A stretch of 64,000 nt of DNA, taken from the NCBI GenBank assembly GCA_963920575.1, contig OY986966.1:18161888-18225887 (forward strand). The letters run 5' to 3'. The notes under the pieces were generated by a model, which saw nothing but the letters and a program-made list of their open reading frames with translations, did no database searches and was not told where the DNA came from. Shown here in pieces: positions 31,277-41,398 of this stretch (position 1 is the first letter of the stretch; each line of letters opens with the position of its first letter). This DNA is from Narthecium ossifragum. Lineage: Eukaryota; Streptophyta; Magnoliopsida; Dioscoreales; Nartheciaceae. A program made the translations under genes and the position numbers.

Positions 31277-31907
31277 CCAAGACTGGACTGGTAGCTGTTG
31301 TTGTAGGCGAACTCCACCAACGGAACGTGCTGCTCCCAACTGCCTCCTGCGTCGAGGACACAAGCTCTCAGCATGTCCTCCATGATCTAGATCGTCCACT
31401 CTGACTGCCTGTCTGTCTGCGGATGAAACGCCGTACTGAAGGTAAGGAGTGTGCCAACTGCCTCCTGGAAGCCCCGCCAGAACCTGCTGGTGAACCTGGG
31501 GTCACGGTCAGACACGATAGAAACTGGAACTCTGTGTAGTTTGACTACCTCTCTGACGTACAAACTGCCTAACCTGTCAGTCGAGTCTGTCATCCGCATA
31601 GGCAGGAAGTGCGCCGATTTGGTCAATCGATCAACGATGACCCAAATCGCGTCATTCCCCCAAGGAGATCTCGGTAGCCCGGTCACGAAGTCCATCGTGA
31701 TGTGTTCCCACTTCCACTCAGCTAGTGGAAGCGGCTGAAGTAACCCCAGAGTCCGCTGGTGCTCTGCCTTGACCTTCTGACAGGAAGGCAGCGCGATACG
31801 AACGCCGTCACTGCCCTCTTCATCCCGCGCCACCAGAACTGTCGCCGAAGATCCTGGTACATCTTGGTGCCGCCGGGATGAACTGCAAAGTGAGAGTGGT
31901 GGAATTT
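31277..31907 (-). pseudogene. Tekay-like integrase N-terminal half
   Basis: Continuing from the TGA at 31910-31908: KFHHSHFAVHPGGTKMYQDL and RQFWWRGMKRAVTAFVSRCL (HHCC finger), CQKVKAEHQRTLGLLQPLP, MDFVTGLPRS, VDRLTKSAHFLP, SIVSDRDPRFTSRFW, FHPQTDRQSE. The D-D-E core is present, with GQ of HPQTDGQ changed to RQ. A frameshift near 31780 and the TGA break it. Retroviral-type integrase acting on the element cDNA in the nucleus. Confidence 0.85.
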
Positions 31908-33725
31908 TCATAGGACGTCGTCCCGAAGAACCGGATCTGCTGGAACTGCTACTCTGCCTCGGAACCGTAACCCTCCGTCTGGCGATACTGTCCAGTCTCC
32001 GTCTGCGCCCTCTGTGCCCGTTGCTGTGTGTAAATCCTCGAGCTCTGGGTCACTATGCTGTGCCTCTAACACTCTGGCTAGAACTGCTGGCATATTCTGC
32101 ACTGCGTAGAGAAAACTACTGGATCCCCGATCCTCAAACTCGAGCCCTAACTGGCTCGCCGTCTCTAGAGCCTGCCACTGCCTCGCTGACAACCCTGCAA
32201 CTGCTGCTCTGGTGTCTCTCACCTGTCTGCTCAGTGCGTTTGCTACGACGTTTGTCTTACCAGGATGGTAATGCAACTCAAAGTCGTAGTCCTCCAGTAG
32301 CTCCATCCAGCGTCGCTGCCTCAGGTTGAGGTCACGTTGGGTGAAAACGTGCCTCAAGCTCTTATGGTCTGAGAAGACAGAAAAGTTCTCGCCATAGAGG
32401 TAGTGACGCCAGGTCTTCAGGGCGAAGACCACCGCTGCTAGCTCCAAGTTATGGGTCGGGTAGTTCCTCTCATGGTTCTTTAGCTGGCGAGAACCATAGG
32501 AAACCGCGTGGCCCTCCTGCATGAGGACACACCCCAAACCCTCACCGCTGGCGTCGCAGTAGACACTGTAACCAACGCCACGCTCGGGGAAGATCAGCAC
32601 CGGTGCACTGGTCAACCGGGTCCTCAGCTCCGCGAAGGTTCGCTCACAAGCATCACCCCACACGAACGGGACGACCTTCTGTGTCAGCATGGTCAACTGC
32701 CCGGCGACTCTGGAGAAGTCCCTCATGAACCGCCTGTAGTACCCCGCCAAGCCCAGGAAACTACGGACCTCGAACACTGTCCTCGGTCTTTGCCACTGTA
32801 CCACTGCCTCGACCTTGGCGGGGTCGACTGAGATCCCTGCTGCCGACACCACGTGTCCAAGGAACCCCACCCGTGCAAGCCAGAACTCGCACTTGGAAGC
32901 CTTGGCATAAAATCGATGCTCCCGAAATAGCTGCAACACTATCGCCAAGTGTCGCTCGTGCTCCGCCTCTGACCCAGAGTAGATGAGAATGTCGTCGACG
33001 AACACCACCACGAACTCGTCTAGGAAAGGCCGGAAGATCCTCTACATGAGATCCATGAACGCTGCTGGTGCGTTCGTCAGCCCAAACGGCATCACCACGA
33101 ACTCGTACAGACCGTACCGAGTTCAGAATGTCGTCTTCGGGGTGTCGCAATCCCGAACCCTCAACTGGTGGTAGCCGGTGCGGAGATCGATCTTCGAGAA
33201 CACCGAAGATCCTCGCAGCTGGTCAAACAAGTCATCGATCCTCGGCATCGGGTACATGTTCTTCACCATCACCCTGTTGAGCCGTCTGTAGTCTATGCAA
33301 AGTAGAAGGGTACTATCCTTCTTCTTTGCGAACAACATTGGCGCCCCCCAGGGAGACATGCTGGGACGGATGAAACCTCTGCTGGTAAGCTCGTCTAGCT
33401 GGGTCCTCAACTCACTCTGCTCTGCTGGTGCCATCCTGAAAGATGGGAGAGAGATTGGTGCAGTACCTGGTACTAGGTCGATCTCAAAATCGACCTCTCT
33501 AGGTGGTGGAAGCCCTGGCAACACCTCGGGAAACACGTCGGTGTAGTCGCACATGATCCTGGAAAAACTGCTCTGCTGCACTCCCTCAGAACCGGACAGG
33601 GACAGGCTGGCCAACAAAGCTGAGAGCTCGCTGCCACGCCTCCCTACACCACAAGCAAAGGAATCAGCGGAGAACCGATCCCCCAACAACACAAACCGTG
33701 TCACGTCGGGTGTCCAGGCGACCAC
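31908..33725 (-). pseudogene. Tekay-like reverse transcriptase and RNase H
   Basis: 33725-33123 gives the linker and RT start ([67 protein letters not shown]). A frame change and stop near 33122 and 33020 interrupt YEFVVMPFGLTNAPAAFM. 33011-31908 holds the catalytic FVDDILIYS, the RT connection and RNase H ([43 protein letters not shown]), ending VLRDDVL with a TGA. All catalytic motifs are visible. Reverse-transcribes the element RNA in cytoplasmic particles. Confidence 0.92.
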
Positions 33726-33767
33726 CCTCCGGCGACCACAGTCGATAACGGCTCGGTATGCTGCTAA

Positions 33768-34010
33768 CTAGTCCATACCGAGTATCACGTCAAAACCAGT
33801 CATGTCTAGTACCCGCGGGTCTAGACAAACCTGGAGGCCTCCAACCTCCAACGAACACGATCGACAGACCCGGTCTACCCTGACTGCCCCGTCGATCGGT
33901 GAGTCTACAGACTGTGCCACCTCTAGCCGACTCGTCTCTGACCCTAGTGATGCCACGCACATGCTAGCAATGTGGGAGTGAGATGCCCCTGAATCTATCA
34001 GCACATCTAC
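33768..34010 (-). pseudogene. Tekay-like aspartic protease
   Basis: Minus-strand LIDSGASHSHIA (catalytic DSGA) followed by a flap region and GFDVILGMD, the retropepsin pattern of chromoviruses. It continues through a stop at about 33770 into the RT linker ([12 protein letters not shown]). Processes the Gag-Pol polyprotein. Confidence 0.85.
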
Positions 34011-34017
34011 TAAGGAA

Positions 34018-35270
34018 CTAGAAAGCTGAAAGATACCTCTGAGGACGGATGGCTCTGCCGCTGCCTGCCGATACTGTTGCGGCTGCTGGCACTGTAACGG
34101 TTGCTGGTACTATGATGGCGGCTGATACAGCTGAACGGTGTCCTGCTGCTCGCGAACTGGGAGGGCAAACACCTGCCCCCGATGGCCGCCTCCACCCCTG
34201 GGACGCCCTGGCCCGCGTCCACCCCTCGCTCCCCTGCCAGGCACCGGACCCTCCACCTCTACTGCCTTGCGGCATAGCACCCCACGCTTCTTGCGAAGTG
34301 CAGTCTCCATGGTAGTGCCCTGGCCTCCCCCTGACGAAGCCTGCCCAGATGGCCCGTCCGTCAGTAGAAACGGGGCTGGTGGGCTCGGTAGTGGCTACCG
34401 AACTGCAGTGCACGTTGCGGCTGCTGCTGAAAGGGTCGCTGACGCCACGGCTGCCCCCTACCGAACCCTCCTCTGCCCTGGGGTCGCTGCTGCGTACTGG
34501 TGAGGGGTGCCGGTGGAACTGCCCGGCACCTGTCGTCCCACAACTGAGCCTCTACTGACAAGGCGCAGTTCAGGATCGCTGAGTACGACTGGAAGCAGTG
34601 TGAGCTCGTCTACCGCCGGATCTCTGGCCGAAGTCCCCACTCGAACTTACGCACTCTGGCTGTCTGATCTGCTGCAACTGCCCCAGCAAACCAAACAAGG
34701 CGCGTGAACCTAGAGGCATACTGCTGAACTGAGCGAGTACCCTGCAAGAGGGACTGGTACTCGCGGGTCAGGGCGTTACGTGCACTCGCTGGGAAGTGCA
34801 CGTCCAAGAACATCACCCTGAACTCCTCCCACAGTGGTACCTCTCCGTCACTGGTGTGCTGGGCGGTGCGCCACCAGTCAAGAGCGTCTCCATCGAGCTG
34901 GGACGCTGCGAGGGTGACCCGAACCCGGTCGCCCTCGACCAAGAGAGCATCCAGGACGCTGCGGTCGGATCTCCAGACGTACCGCTGAACCTAGGCGGGT
35001 TCAGCCTCTGGAAAGCAATCGTGATAGCCACCGAGGCCCGCCCATCGACAGGAATAGGGGCTCCTCCTCGGCGAGGAAGACCTCTGCCTCTGTGACCGAA
35101 ACCGCCGCTGGTGATGGTACAGTCCGTCTAGCCCGGACCACCCTAACAGGAGCAGTTATGTCCAGTCGGGCGGGTCGACCAGGTCGTCCCCCACCCCGAC
35201 CGGCAACCGGAGATCGGCCGTGAGCTCCCGACATCTGCACGATCACCAACAGCAAACGAGCTTTCACTCG
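34018..35270 (-). pseudogene. Tekay-like Gag (capsid and CCHC nucleocapsid)
   Basis: Frames shift several times. Recognisable pieces are FQRLNPPRFSGTSGDPTAAS (about 35010), the retrotransposon gag core 34942-34610 (AASQLDGDALDWWRTAQ, WEEFRVMFLDVHFP, SLLQGTRSVQQYASRFTRL) and a CCHC-like segment near 34310 (RPGHYHGDCT). A Gln/Pro-rich stretch leads to the protease. Gag packages the element RNA; this copy has frameshifts. Confidence 0.8.
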
Positions 35271-35422
35271 TCAGAACGGCAAAACAAATAGCACAACAAT
35301 AAAGCGGAAGGCATAACACATCACAAGGAGAGCATGCACGGATGTTCTAGACATAGAACTAACCCATTCCACGCTCAGTCTCAACCAAACCTGACCCTAA
35401 CACCCTGAGATCTACAGCCTAT

Positions 35423-35434
35423 GCTCTGATACCA
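35423..35434 (-). other. Primer binding site (initiator tRNA-Met type) of the Tekay-like element
   Basis: TGGTATCAGAGC on minus, 3 nt inside the 5' LTR, complementary to the 3' end of initiator tRNA-Met. Confidence 0.9.
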
Positions 35435-35437
35435 AGT

Positions 35438-37726
35438 TGTCGCGCCCCGACCCCCGTAGGCCCAACCTGGTCGGGCGACGCGAAGCGAAACCTAACCTAT
35501 TGCGGAAATTTTGGCGAGGTTTCCCTCGAATCGTAGTGGTTACCCTACCAATTCATTATCATCCTGTATTAACATACAATTACAAACCTCAAAGACTGAA
35601 ACTGATATAAATACAAGTCCTCAAACAGGGAAATTATACATTTATAAATCCCGTAGGAGACTATCTATAACAAAAGGTACAACAGAGATCGCTGCTCCTC
35701 AAGCACCACCAGACGCCGGCACGTCACCAAACACCGGCCCAGTAGGGGCGACCGAAGAAGAGCTAGCGCCAGCACCTGCAAAACGCAGCCCGGGTAGGAG
35801 TGAGCACTAAGCTCAGTAGGGACACTACACTACGACGCTCACAAGGGAGGGAACACAACAGTGCTGCCTCTAAGTTTACCCTAAGTGTATACAAGGGTCC
35901 CATAACCCTACTGGAAGTCCGTGAACACAGGCCCAAAACACTGCATACTCTCAACAGGACACAGAACACTGTTTGGCGGGCCAAGACACCGCTGGGCAGG
36001 CACTCCTCCTCCCAAGAGTTTAAGAACACCGGACTCCGGCTACACCTCAAATACAACTTGAAGTCGACACGACCTCTAAACATCAAACATAAGAATTCAG
36101 GTCATCTAACCTTATCATCGAAATCGACTGAATACTACAAATCGAGTCCTGGACCAAGCTACCCGCAATGGTCCTAGAGCTAGATCCGGGCTACCAGAAA
36201 ACCCCGGATCGGCAACGCCCTACACAGATGCAACTAATGCACAACACAATGCATGATATGAGCACACGCAGGGTAATATAGATAAGCATGCAACAGTATG
36301 TGATGTTATAAATAACAAGGTCTGGGCACGGCACCCTGCCGGCCCAGGGTGGTGAACATGTAAGAAGGGTCTAGGAGCTGGTACAATGGTACCACCACCA
36401 ACTGTCAGCAGTCCGCCACAACACCTGCACCGGGAAGCAGCCCCGCAAACAACAGCTCACAGATATCACAGATAAAGCCCTCGGCGCACGCCGGCATGCA
36501 AGGCTAGGAAAAGCTGTAGGGCTACCCGCCCGTTTATTCTAAACATCCCGGGAGTCATCACTCCCCCGGTTCACCACTGCCCCTATTATAGGGCTAACAT
36601 GCTTAAACATATGTACAAGGTATAAGGTGGTAAAGAAAACTGTACGTGCAAAGCCCCGCGAGCAAAACAAGAGAAATTCTCTCTCTCTGCCGTAGACGGA
36701 TCGATCCCTTCCCAAGGGAAGGATCGATCCCTCTAATGCAGAGAGCAAACTCTCCATATCGTGTCGAGTCCGATCGATCCGTCCTCCCAGGACGATCGAT
36801 CCGACTCGCGATAGGGAACATCCTCACTGTCCTGCCAAGGAGGATCGATCCTTCCCCCAAGGGAAGATCGATCCTACTCACGACGGGGGGGATCCATGCT
36901 ACCCAAAGCACCGGGATCGATCGTCCTCACCCGAGACCGATCGATCCTGCTTGGGTTCAGCATGACCAACGAGGAAGGATCGATCCCTCTCACAGACGGA
37001 TCGATCGCGTTGGGTTCTCCGGCAAACCTCCGGTGAGAAATATCGTCGGAAAACTCCACCAAATCTCACCAAAACCTGGGATCTAGTGGTATGAAGGACC
37101 ACGAGTCCAAAACTGGCGGAAATACTATAATTCAACAAGTGTATAACAAGATCTAAGCAAAAGATCAAAGACAACCGGAAAAACTGCCAAAAACCCGGAA
37201 GAAATGTAGGTAGGATCCCTACCTAAGCAATAGCAGCTTCAATCCCAGCTGCTAGGCCTTGGATCGTTCACAATCTCTTCGAAATCCAAAAAATCTCAGC
37301 TCAAGAACTTGGATTTCCAAAGAGATTCAAGGAAGAAGGTTTCGTTCGTTTTATAGACAAACGAACCGACTTAGCTGGATCGATCCGTCTCAAGAGAGTG
37401 ATCGATCCGTTCCAAGAGAGCGATCGATCCTTCTCGAGAGAGCGATCGATCCTTCTCAACGATCCGCGTTCCTGGCAAAGACCGTTCGATCCTTCTAGCA
37501 TGGAAGGATCGATCCGTCTTTCGCAGGAAGCTGGACTTGGGCTAAAACTTAAGCCCAAGCCCGGATCTTTCAATTCCGGGTCCCACTAACCATTCTAGCC
37601 AAACATTACCACAAACATGGTCAGTGTGTGCACACGCGAGTGTGAAACAAGCCGACAAGGCATAATTTACCAAATTGCCCTTGCGGTCCACGACGAGCCA
37701 CAGGAGTAGAGGGACGGGTCCTCACA
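35438..37726 (-). repeat. 5' LTR of the Tekay-like element
   Basis: 2289 bp, TGTCGCGCCCCGACC...GGTCCTCACA on plus. Close to identical to the 3' LTR by line-by-line comparison, with small indels mainly inside the GATCGATC arrays. This implies a fairly recent insertion. Confidence 0.93.
36695..37525. repeat. GATCGATC-rich arrays in the 5' LTR
   Basis: Same clusters as in the partner LTR, with at least 14 GATCGATC cores but different unit gains and losses (e.g. a unit lost at 36800, another gained at 36840-36880). Confidence 0.75.
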
Positions 37727-38595
37727 ATCAAAGTCATGAGAAGTCATTTGAAGCCTAATAACATCACTCTGGCGCATGTTTCGCAGTCATGAGAAGTCGC
37801 GCCTAAAGCGCCCAACCGGGCTTGGAACTTGGAGAACATCCAGGAAGAAGAAGGAGATCCAATCAGTTTCCAGGTATATATTAGGAATCCTTTGTACTAA
37901 CTATTCTTTCTTAGTTTTGTTGATGTTTTGTTTGTAGCCAAATGAGACCTAAGCTTGATGTTTCCTGCAGGTACATAATCCCTCAACGGCGCAAACTACT
38001 ATGGCCCTCACCGCCTTCACTAGATAGTCTCACCGGCCGAGACAATAGCAGGCCTCCAACAGAGGCCCTCGTCCGAGTACATCACCCCTCCGATCCCTCA
38101 CCTCCTTCACCAGATAGTCTCACCGGCGAGGAAAGAATATATGCCGGGCTGAGCTTCCAGACCTTGCCATCACCATTCTTGCTCCCTTTCCCGTCGATGT
38201 GCTTTATGAAGAAGACCGAAATGGGTAGCTGCGAGAAGGAACGAGCTACAATGCTCCATGTATTTCAGTTGCTATGAACAAGTCCTAGCAGAAGATCGGG
38301 GCCCAATTCGTTAGAAATCTAGAAGAGTTGCCGATACGCATGGGTGTTTTCCAGTGCATGACCTTTGAAGGTCTGTTGGTCGAAGGTACTTAATCCTTGA
38401 TACATCTCTTGGGATTTCAATGTCATGCTTTAATATTCTGCACGTCTTTCTCTTACACTGTGTTGATAGGTCGGTTTAGATGCATGAGAGGCTAGGTATC
38501 CTGTATCTAGTTGTTAGATTTTATGGTTATTAGCCTTTAAGAGTCGACAAGTTCGTCTGGGTATTCCTGGTTGAAGTTTTTCGATCACATCTTTG
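37727..38595 (+). other. Short chromovirus continuation and unassigned DNA
   Basis: The first 30-40 bp continue the interrupted integrase frame (YQSHEKSFEA, then stops). The rest is unassigned. A roughly 90-bp imperfect duplication containing AGATAGTCTCACCGG occurs at 38022 and 38112. Confidence 0.5.
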
Positions 38596-38865
38596 TGGAA
38601 ATGGCTGCCTTTGGGGATTAGTTGTGAAGCTACCTGTGTACATTCGGAGAGGGCTGCCTACCCTATAGTGTGAAAGCCGTCACTTGTGGAAATTGCTGCC
38701 TTTGGGGATCAGAGTGAAGCTAACATGTGTAATCGCAAAACGTGTAAAATTAACACTTGGAGAAGGCTACCTACCCCATCGCATGAAAGCACCCACTTGT
38801 GGTAATGGCTGGCTTTGGGGATTAGTGTGAAGCTAACGGTGAACACTAGGAGAGGGTTGCCTACA
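38596..38865 (+). repeat. Three tandem units of 105-125 bp
   Basis: Each unit has CTTGTGG(A/T)AAT(G/T)GCTG, CTTTGGGGAT, GTGAAGCTA and GAGAGGG(C/T)TGCCTAC. The third unit is cut by the LTR at 38866. Confidence 0.7.
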
Positions 38866-39912
38866 TGTTGCTCAAAAATTGTGACCGAGATGGATACGTG
38901 GTCGCAGGTGTGCCAACCGTAGCGCAGGGTTATCATAAGGGTATGTGGATTCAGTCGTGCCTCAATTCAAAGGACTTTAGAGAAAACCTTAAGTCTAAAT
39001 ATAAGTGGGATTTTATGGTTTTTTAGTAATAGGATTGTTCCTAACTAAACACCACTCCTAGAGACAATTATTCTACTCCTAGAATTGATTAAGCTACGCC
39101 TAGAAGTAATTGCTCTACTCTTAATGACGATTACACTACTCCTAGAGTGTTTAAGCTACTCCTAGGATGATTAAGTTATCCCTAGAATTACTGTGCTAGT
39201 CCTAAGTAGAGGAGAAAATGAGAAAATTAAAGCAAGAAATAACTACTTACTTCCATTGAAACAACAATTGATGGAAGATCTCTGAAAGCAACTCCTAATT
39301 ATAAGCTAAACTGGATTACAGTGACTACTTCTGCCTCTGTCTTCAAAGCTTTTATTTTCATCACTGCGTCCAAGTGGCTAGCCATCATTGGTCTCCCACG
39401 ACTAACAACCCAATCCACGACTTTTCGTAATCTTCATTGTGGGTCGGATCTCATTGATATCTTGACCCGTGGCCAACCAATCTTTGGTTCCACTTTTGAG
39501 TGGTTAGGGAGATCATGGGGATGTGGCCCATGTGTCACAGTGATAGTATCTTGGCTTTGAGGTTGCATAATTTCAGCATTTAAAGCATCATATAGTGCCT
39601 TGACGTCGAGGTTACTTAATGCCTTGACCTTGAGGTTGCTGAGTGCTTTCACCCCGAGTTTGTTTGGTCTCGGGATTGATTTCATGTTAGTGATCCGACC
39701 TCGAGGTCGTCTGGCAACGAGATCAATATCTACGCGGAGTATCTTGCCCATGGGGTTGTTTGGCCCGGATTTTGGAAACTTCGAGTATCGTATTGTTGGA
39801 TTGCATCGTAATAAATGCGTAAGCAGCGTGATGCTGGTGTTTGAACATGGACGCCGAGTAGCATTTAATGTGTATCTCGTCCCATTGGCCAACGCTTCTT
39901 TTCTTTTTGTTT

Positions 39913-40958
39913 GGGTAAAAATCATTTTGGTCCCCTCTAGTTTCAAGGTTTTTCATTTTAAACCCTGTGTTTCAAAACGTAACAAAACAGACCCTGTAGT
40001 TACAATAATTTTACTTTAAACCCAAATTTCTGACGGTCATTTCTTGACTTAACGACCGTTAGTAATTCATTTTGGGAAAATATCATTTTTGTCCCCTCTA
40101 GTTTCAGGGTTTTTCATTTTAAACCCTACTGTTACAATAATTTCATTTTAAACTCTGTGTTTCAAAATGTAGCAAAACAGACCATGTGGTTACAATAATT
40201 TAACTTTAAACCCAAATTTAGTAACGGTCGTTATAAACTTAACGCCAAACTGGCTTTGACCCAATGTTGACTAATTTATTATGTTCTCTTTCTTCCCTCA
40301 CTTATCTTCCTCTAGCCGCCTGCGGCTTCCCACCGCCAGACCACTCGGGCACCCCACCTCCAGATCTCTCTCGACAGGCTGAGATCTTATGTGACTCAAG
40401 ATAGGATTTTTATGCGAACCCAAGAGGCCATTACTCTAATCTCTCCCTTCACATTGGTGGCCTTCTACTCCTGCAGATTGCCGCCGCCACCCATGCAAGC
40501 TCTTCCCAGCTCTCTCTGTTGCAAACCAAGACGCTGCTCCACCTCTAATGCATCCTCAAGTACCCGCCGGCCCTCTCTGTAGTCAACATGCTCTTCACCC
40601 AGCTGGTCCATGCATGGGATGCTTGCTTTGACAACTATGATTGTAATGGAGCGGCGAATGAGCCGGCGGCGAGGCTGACGACGAGACAATCATTTGGCAT
40701 TAAGTCTGTAACTAAATTTGGGTTTAAAATGAAATTATTGTAACCATAGGGTTTAAAATGAAAAACGTTAAAACTAGAGGGGACCAAAATGATATTTTCC
40801 CTTTCATTTTAAACCATGTGTTTCAACAAATGGTCGTTACTAAATTTGGGTTTAAAGTGAAATTATTGTAACTAAAGGGTCTGTTTTGTTATGTTTTGAA
40901 ACACAGGGTTTAAAATGAAAAAACCTGAAACTAGAGGGGACCAAAATGATTTTTACCC
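39913..40958. mobile_element. Mutator-like MITE, interrupted at its centre by a second copy
   Basis: The left end GGGTAAAAATCATTTTGG and right end CCAAAATGATTTTTACCC are perfect inverted repeats that continue for about 155 bp (GACCCTGTAG, CCCAAATTT). Flanks TTTTTGTTT and TTTTTTTTA are T-rich and only partly matching. Without the inner element nothing but the two arms remains (about 310 bp). Confidence 0.85.
40074..40801. mobile_element. Inner Mutator-like element of the same TIR family
   Basis: Ends GGGAAAATATCATTTTTG and CAAAATGATATTTTCCC, with 9-bp flanks ATTCATTTT (40065-40073) and TTTCATTTT (40802-40810), 8 of 9 identical. The core 40310-40680 is GC-rich. On minus it reads YREGRRVLEDALEVEQR, matching YPEGRRVLEGALEVERR in the chromovirus integrase remnant at 18640-18570, so it seems to have captured retrotransposon sequence. 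Confidence 0.85.
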
Positions 40959-41398
40959 TTTTTTTTATTAGTTAAGCCCTAAGGCTGGGTCCGACGCTTC
41001 TTTTATTGGGTAGTCTTGTACGTGATGGTTCCATTAACCTTATCGTGGGTACGTCCACCTGTTGTGTCCGTATGATGCTGCAGGCGTTATACTTATAACC
41101 CGTGAGATGGATACCATGTGTTTGAATCAATGGTAGTTGATCATTTGAGATGATGGGTAAACGCTAGCCGTCGTTTTAGTATTTTCCTCAGTAAAAACAA
41201 TCGCCCTCCTTTTTGTCCCGTGATGTGATCAGAAGTGACGTACCGGGCAAAAACGTCTTTTCAAGGCTCGATCAAGGATATGAATCCCTATGTTTGTCGG
41301 ATTGTATTGCTTTGCATCTCTATCCATTGTCTACAAGTCTTCTCTGGTTTCTTTGAACCTTTCGACTTTGCAACCCTAGGCGACTCTAGGTGTTTACC

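Larger units (their letters stand above)
21465..37726 (-). mobile_element. Complete Tekay/Del-like Ty3/gypsy chromovirus
   Basis: Two LTRs (21465-23714 and 35438-37726), a 5-bp TSD ATCAA on both sides (21460-21464 and 37727-37731), an iMet-type PBS and gag-PR-RT-RNaseH-INT-chromodomain order on the minus strand. With the nested Athila-like element (24439-31271) and its TSD removed it is about 9.4 kb, normal for the clade. Frameshifts and a TGA make it non-autonomous now. It inserted into an older chromovirus integrase. Confidence 0.95.
38866..41199 (-). repeat. 3' LTR of the right Tat element, with nested MULEs
   Basis: TGTTGCTCAAAAATTG to GTAAAAACA on plus; pairs with the left LTR at both ends (GAGGAAAATACT near the start, CAAAAATT.TGACC.GAGATGGATA near the end). 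About 1.29 kb without the MULE insertion. Confidence 0.8.

Noticed and set aside
34049..34503. Plus-strand Pro/Ala-rich readings over the Tekay gag
   Set aside because: Antisense of gag/nucleocapsid; the minus strand carries the recognised motifs.
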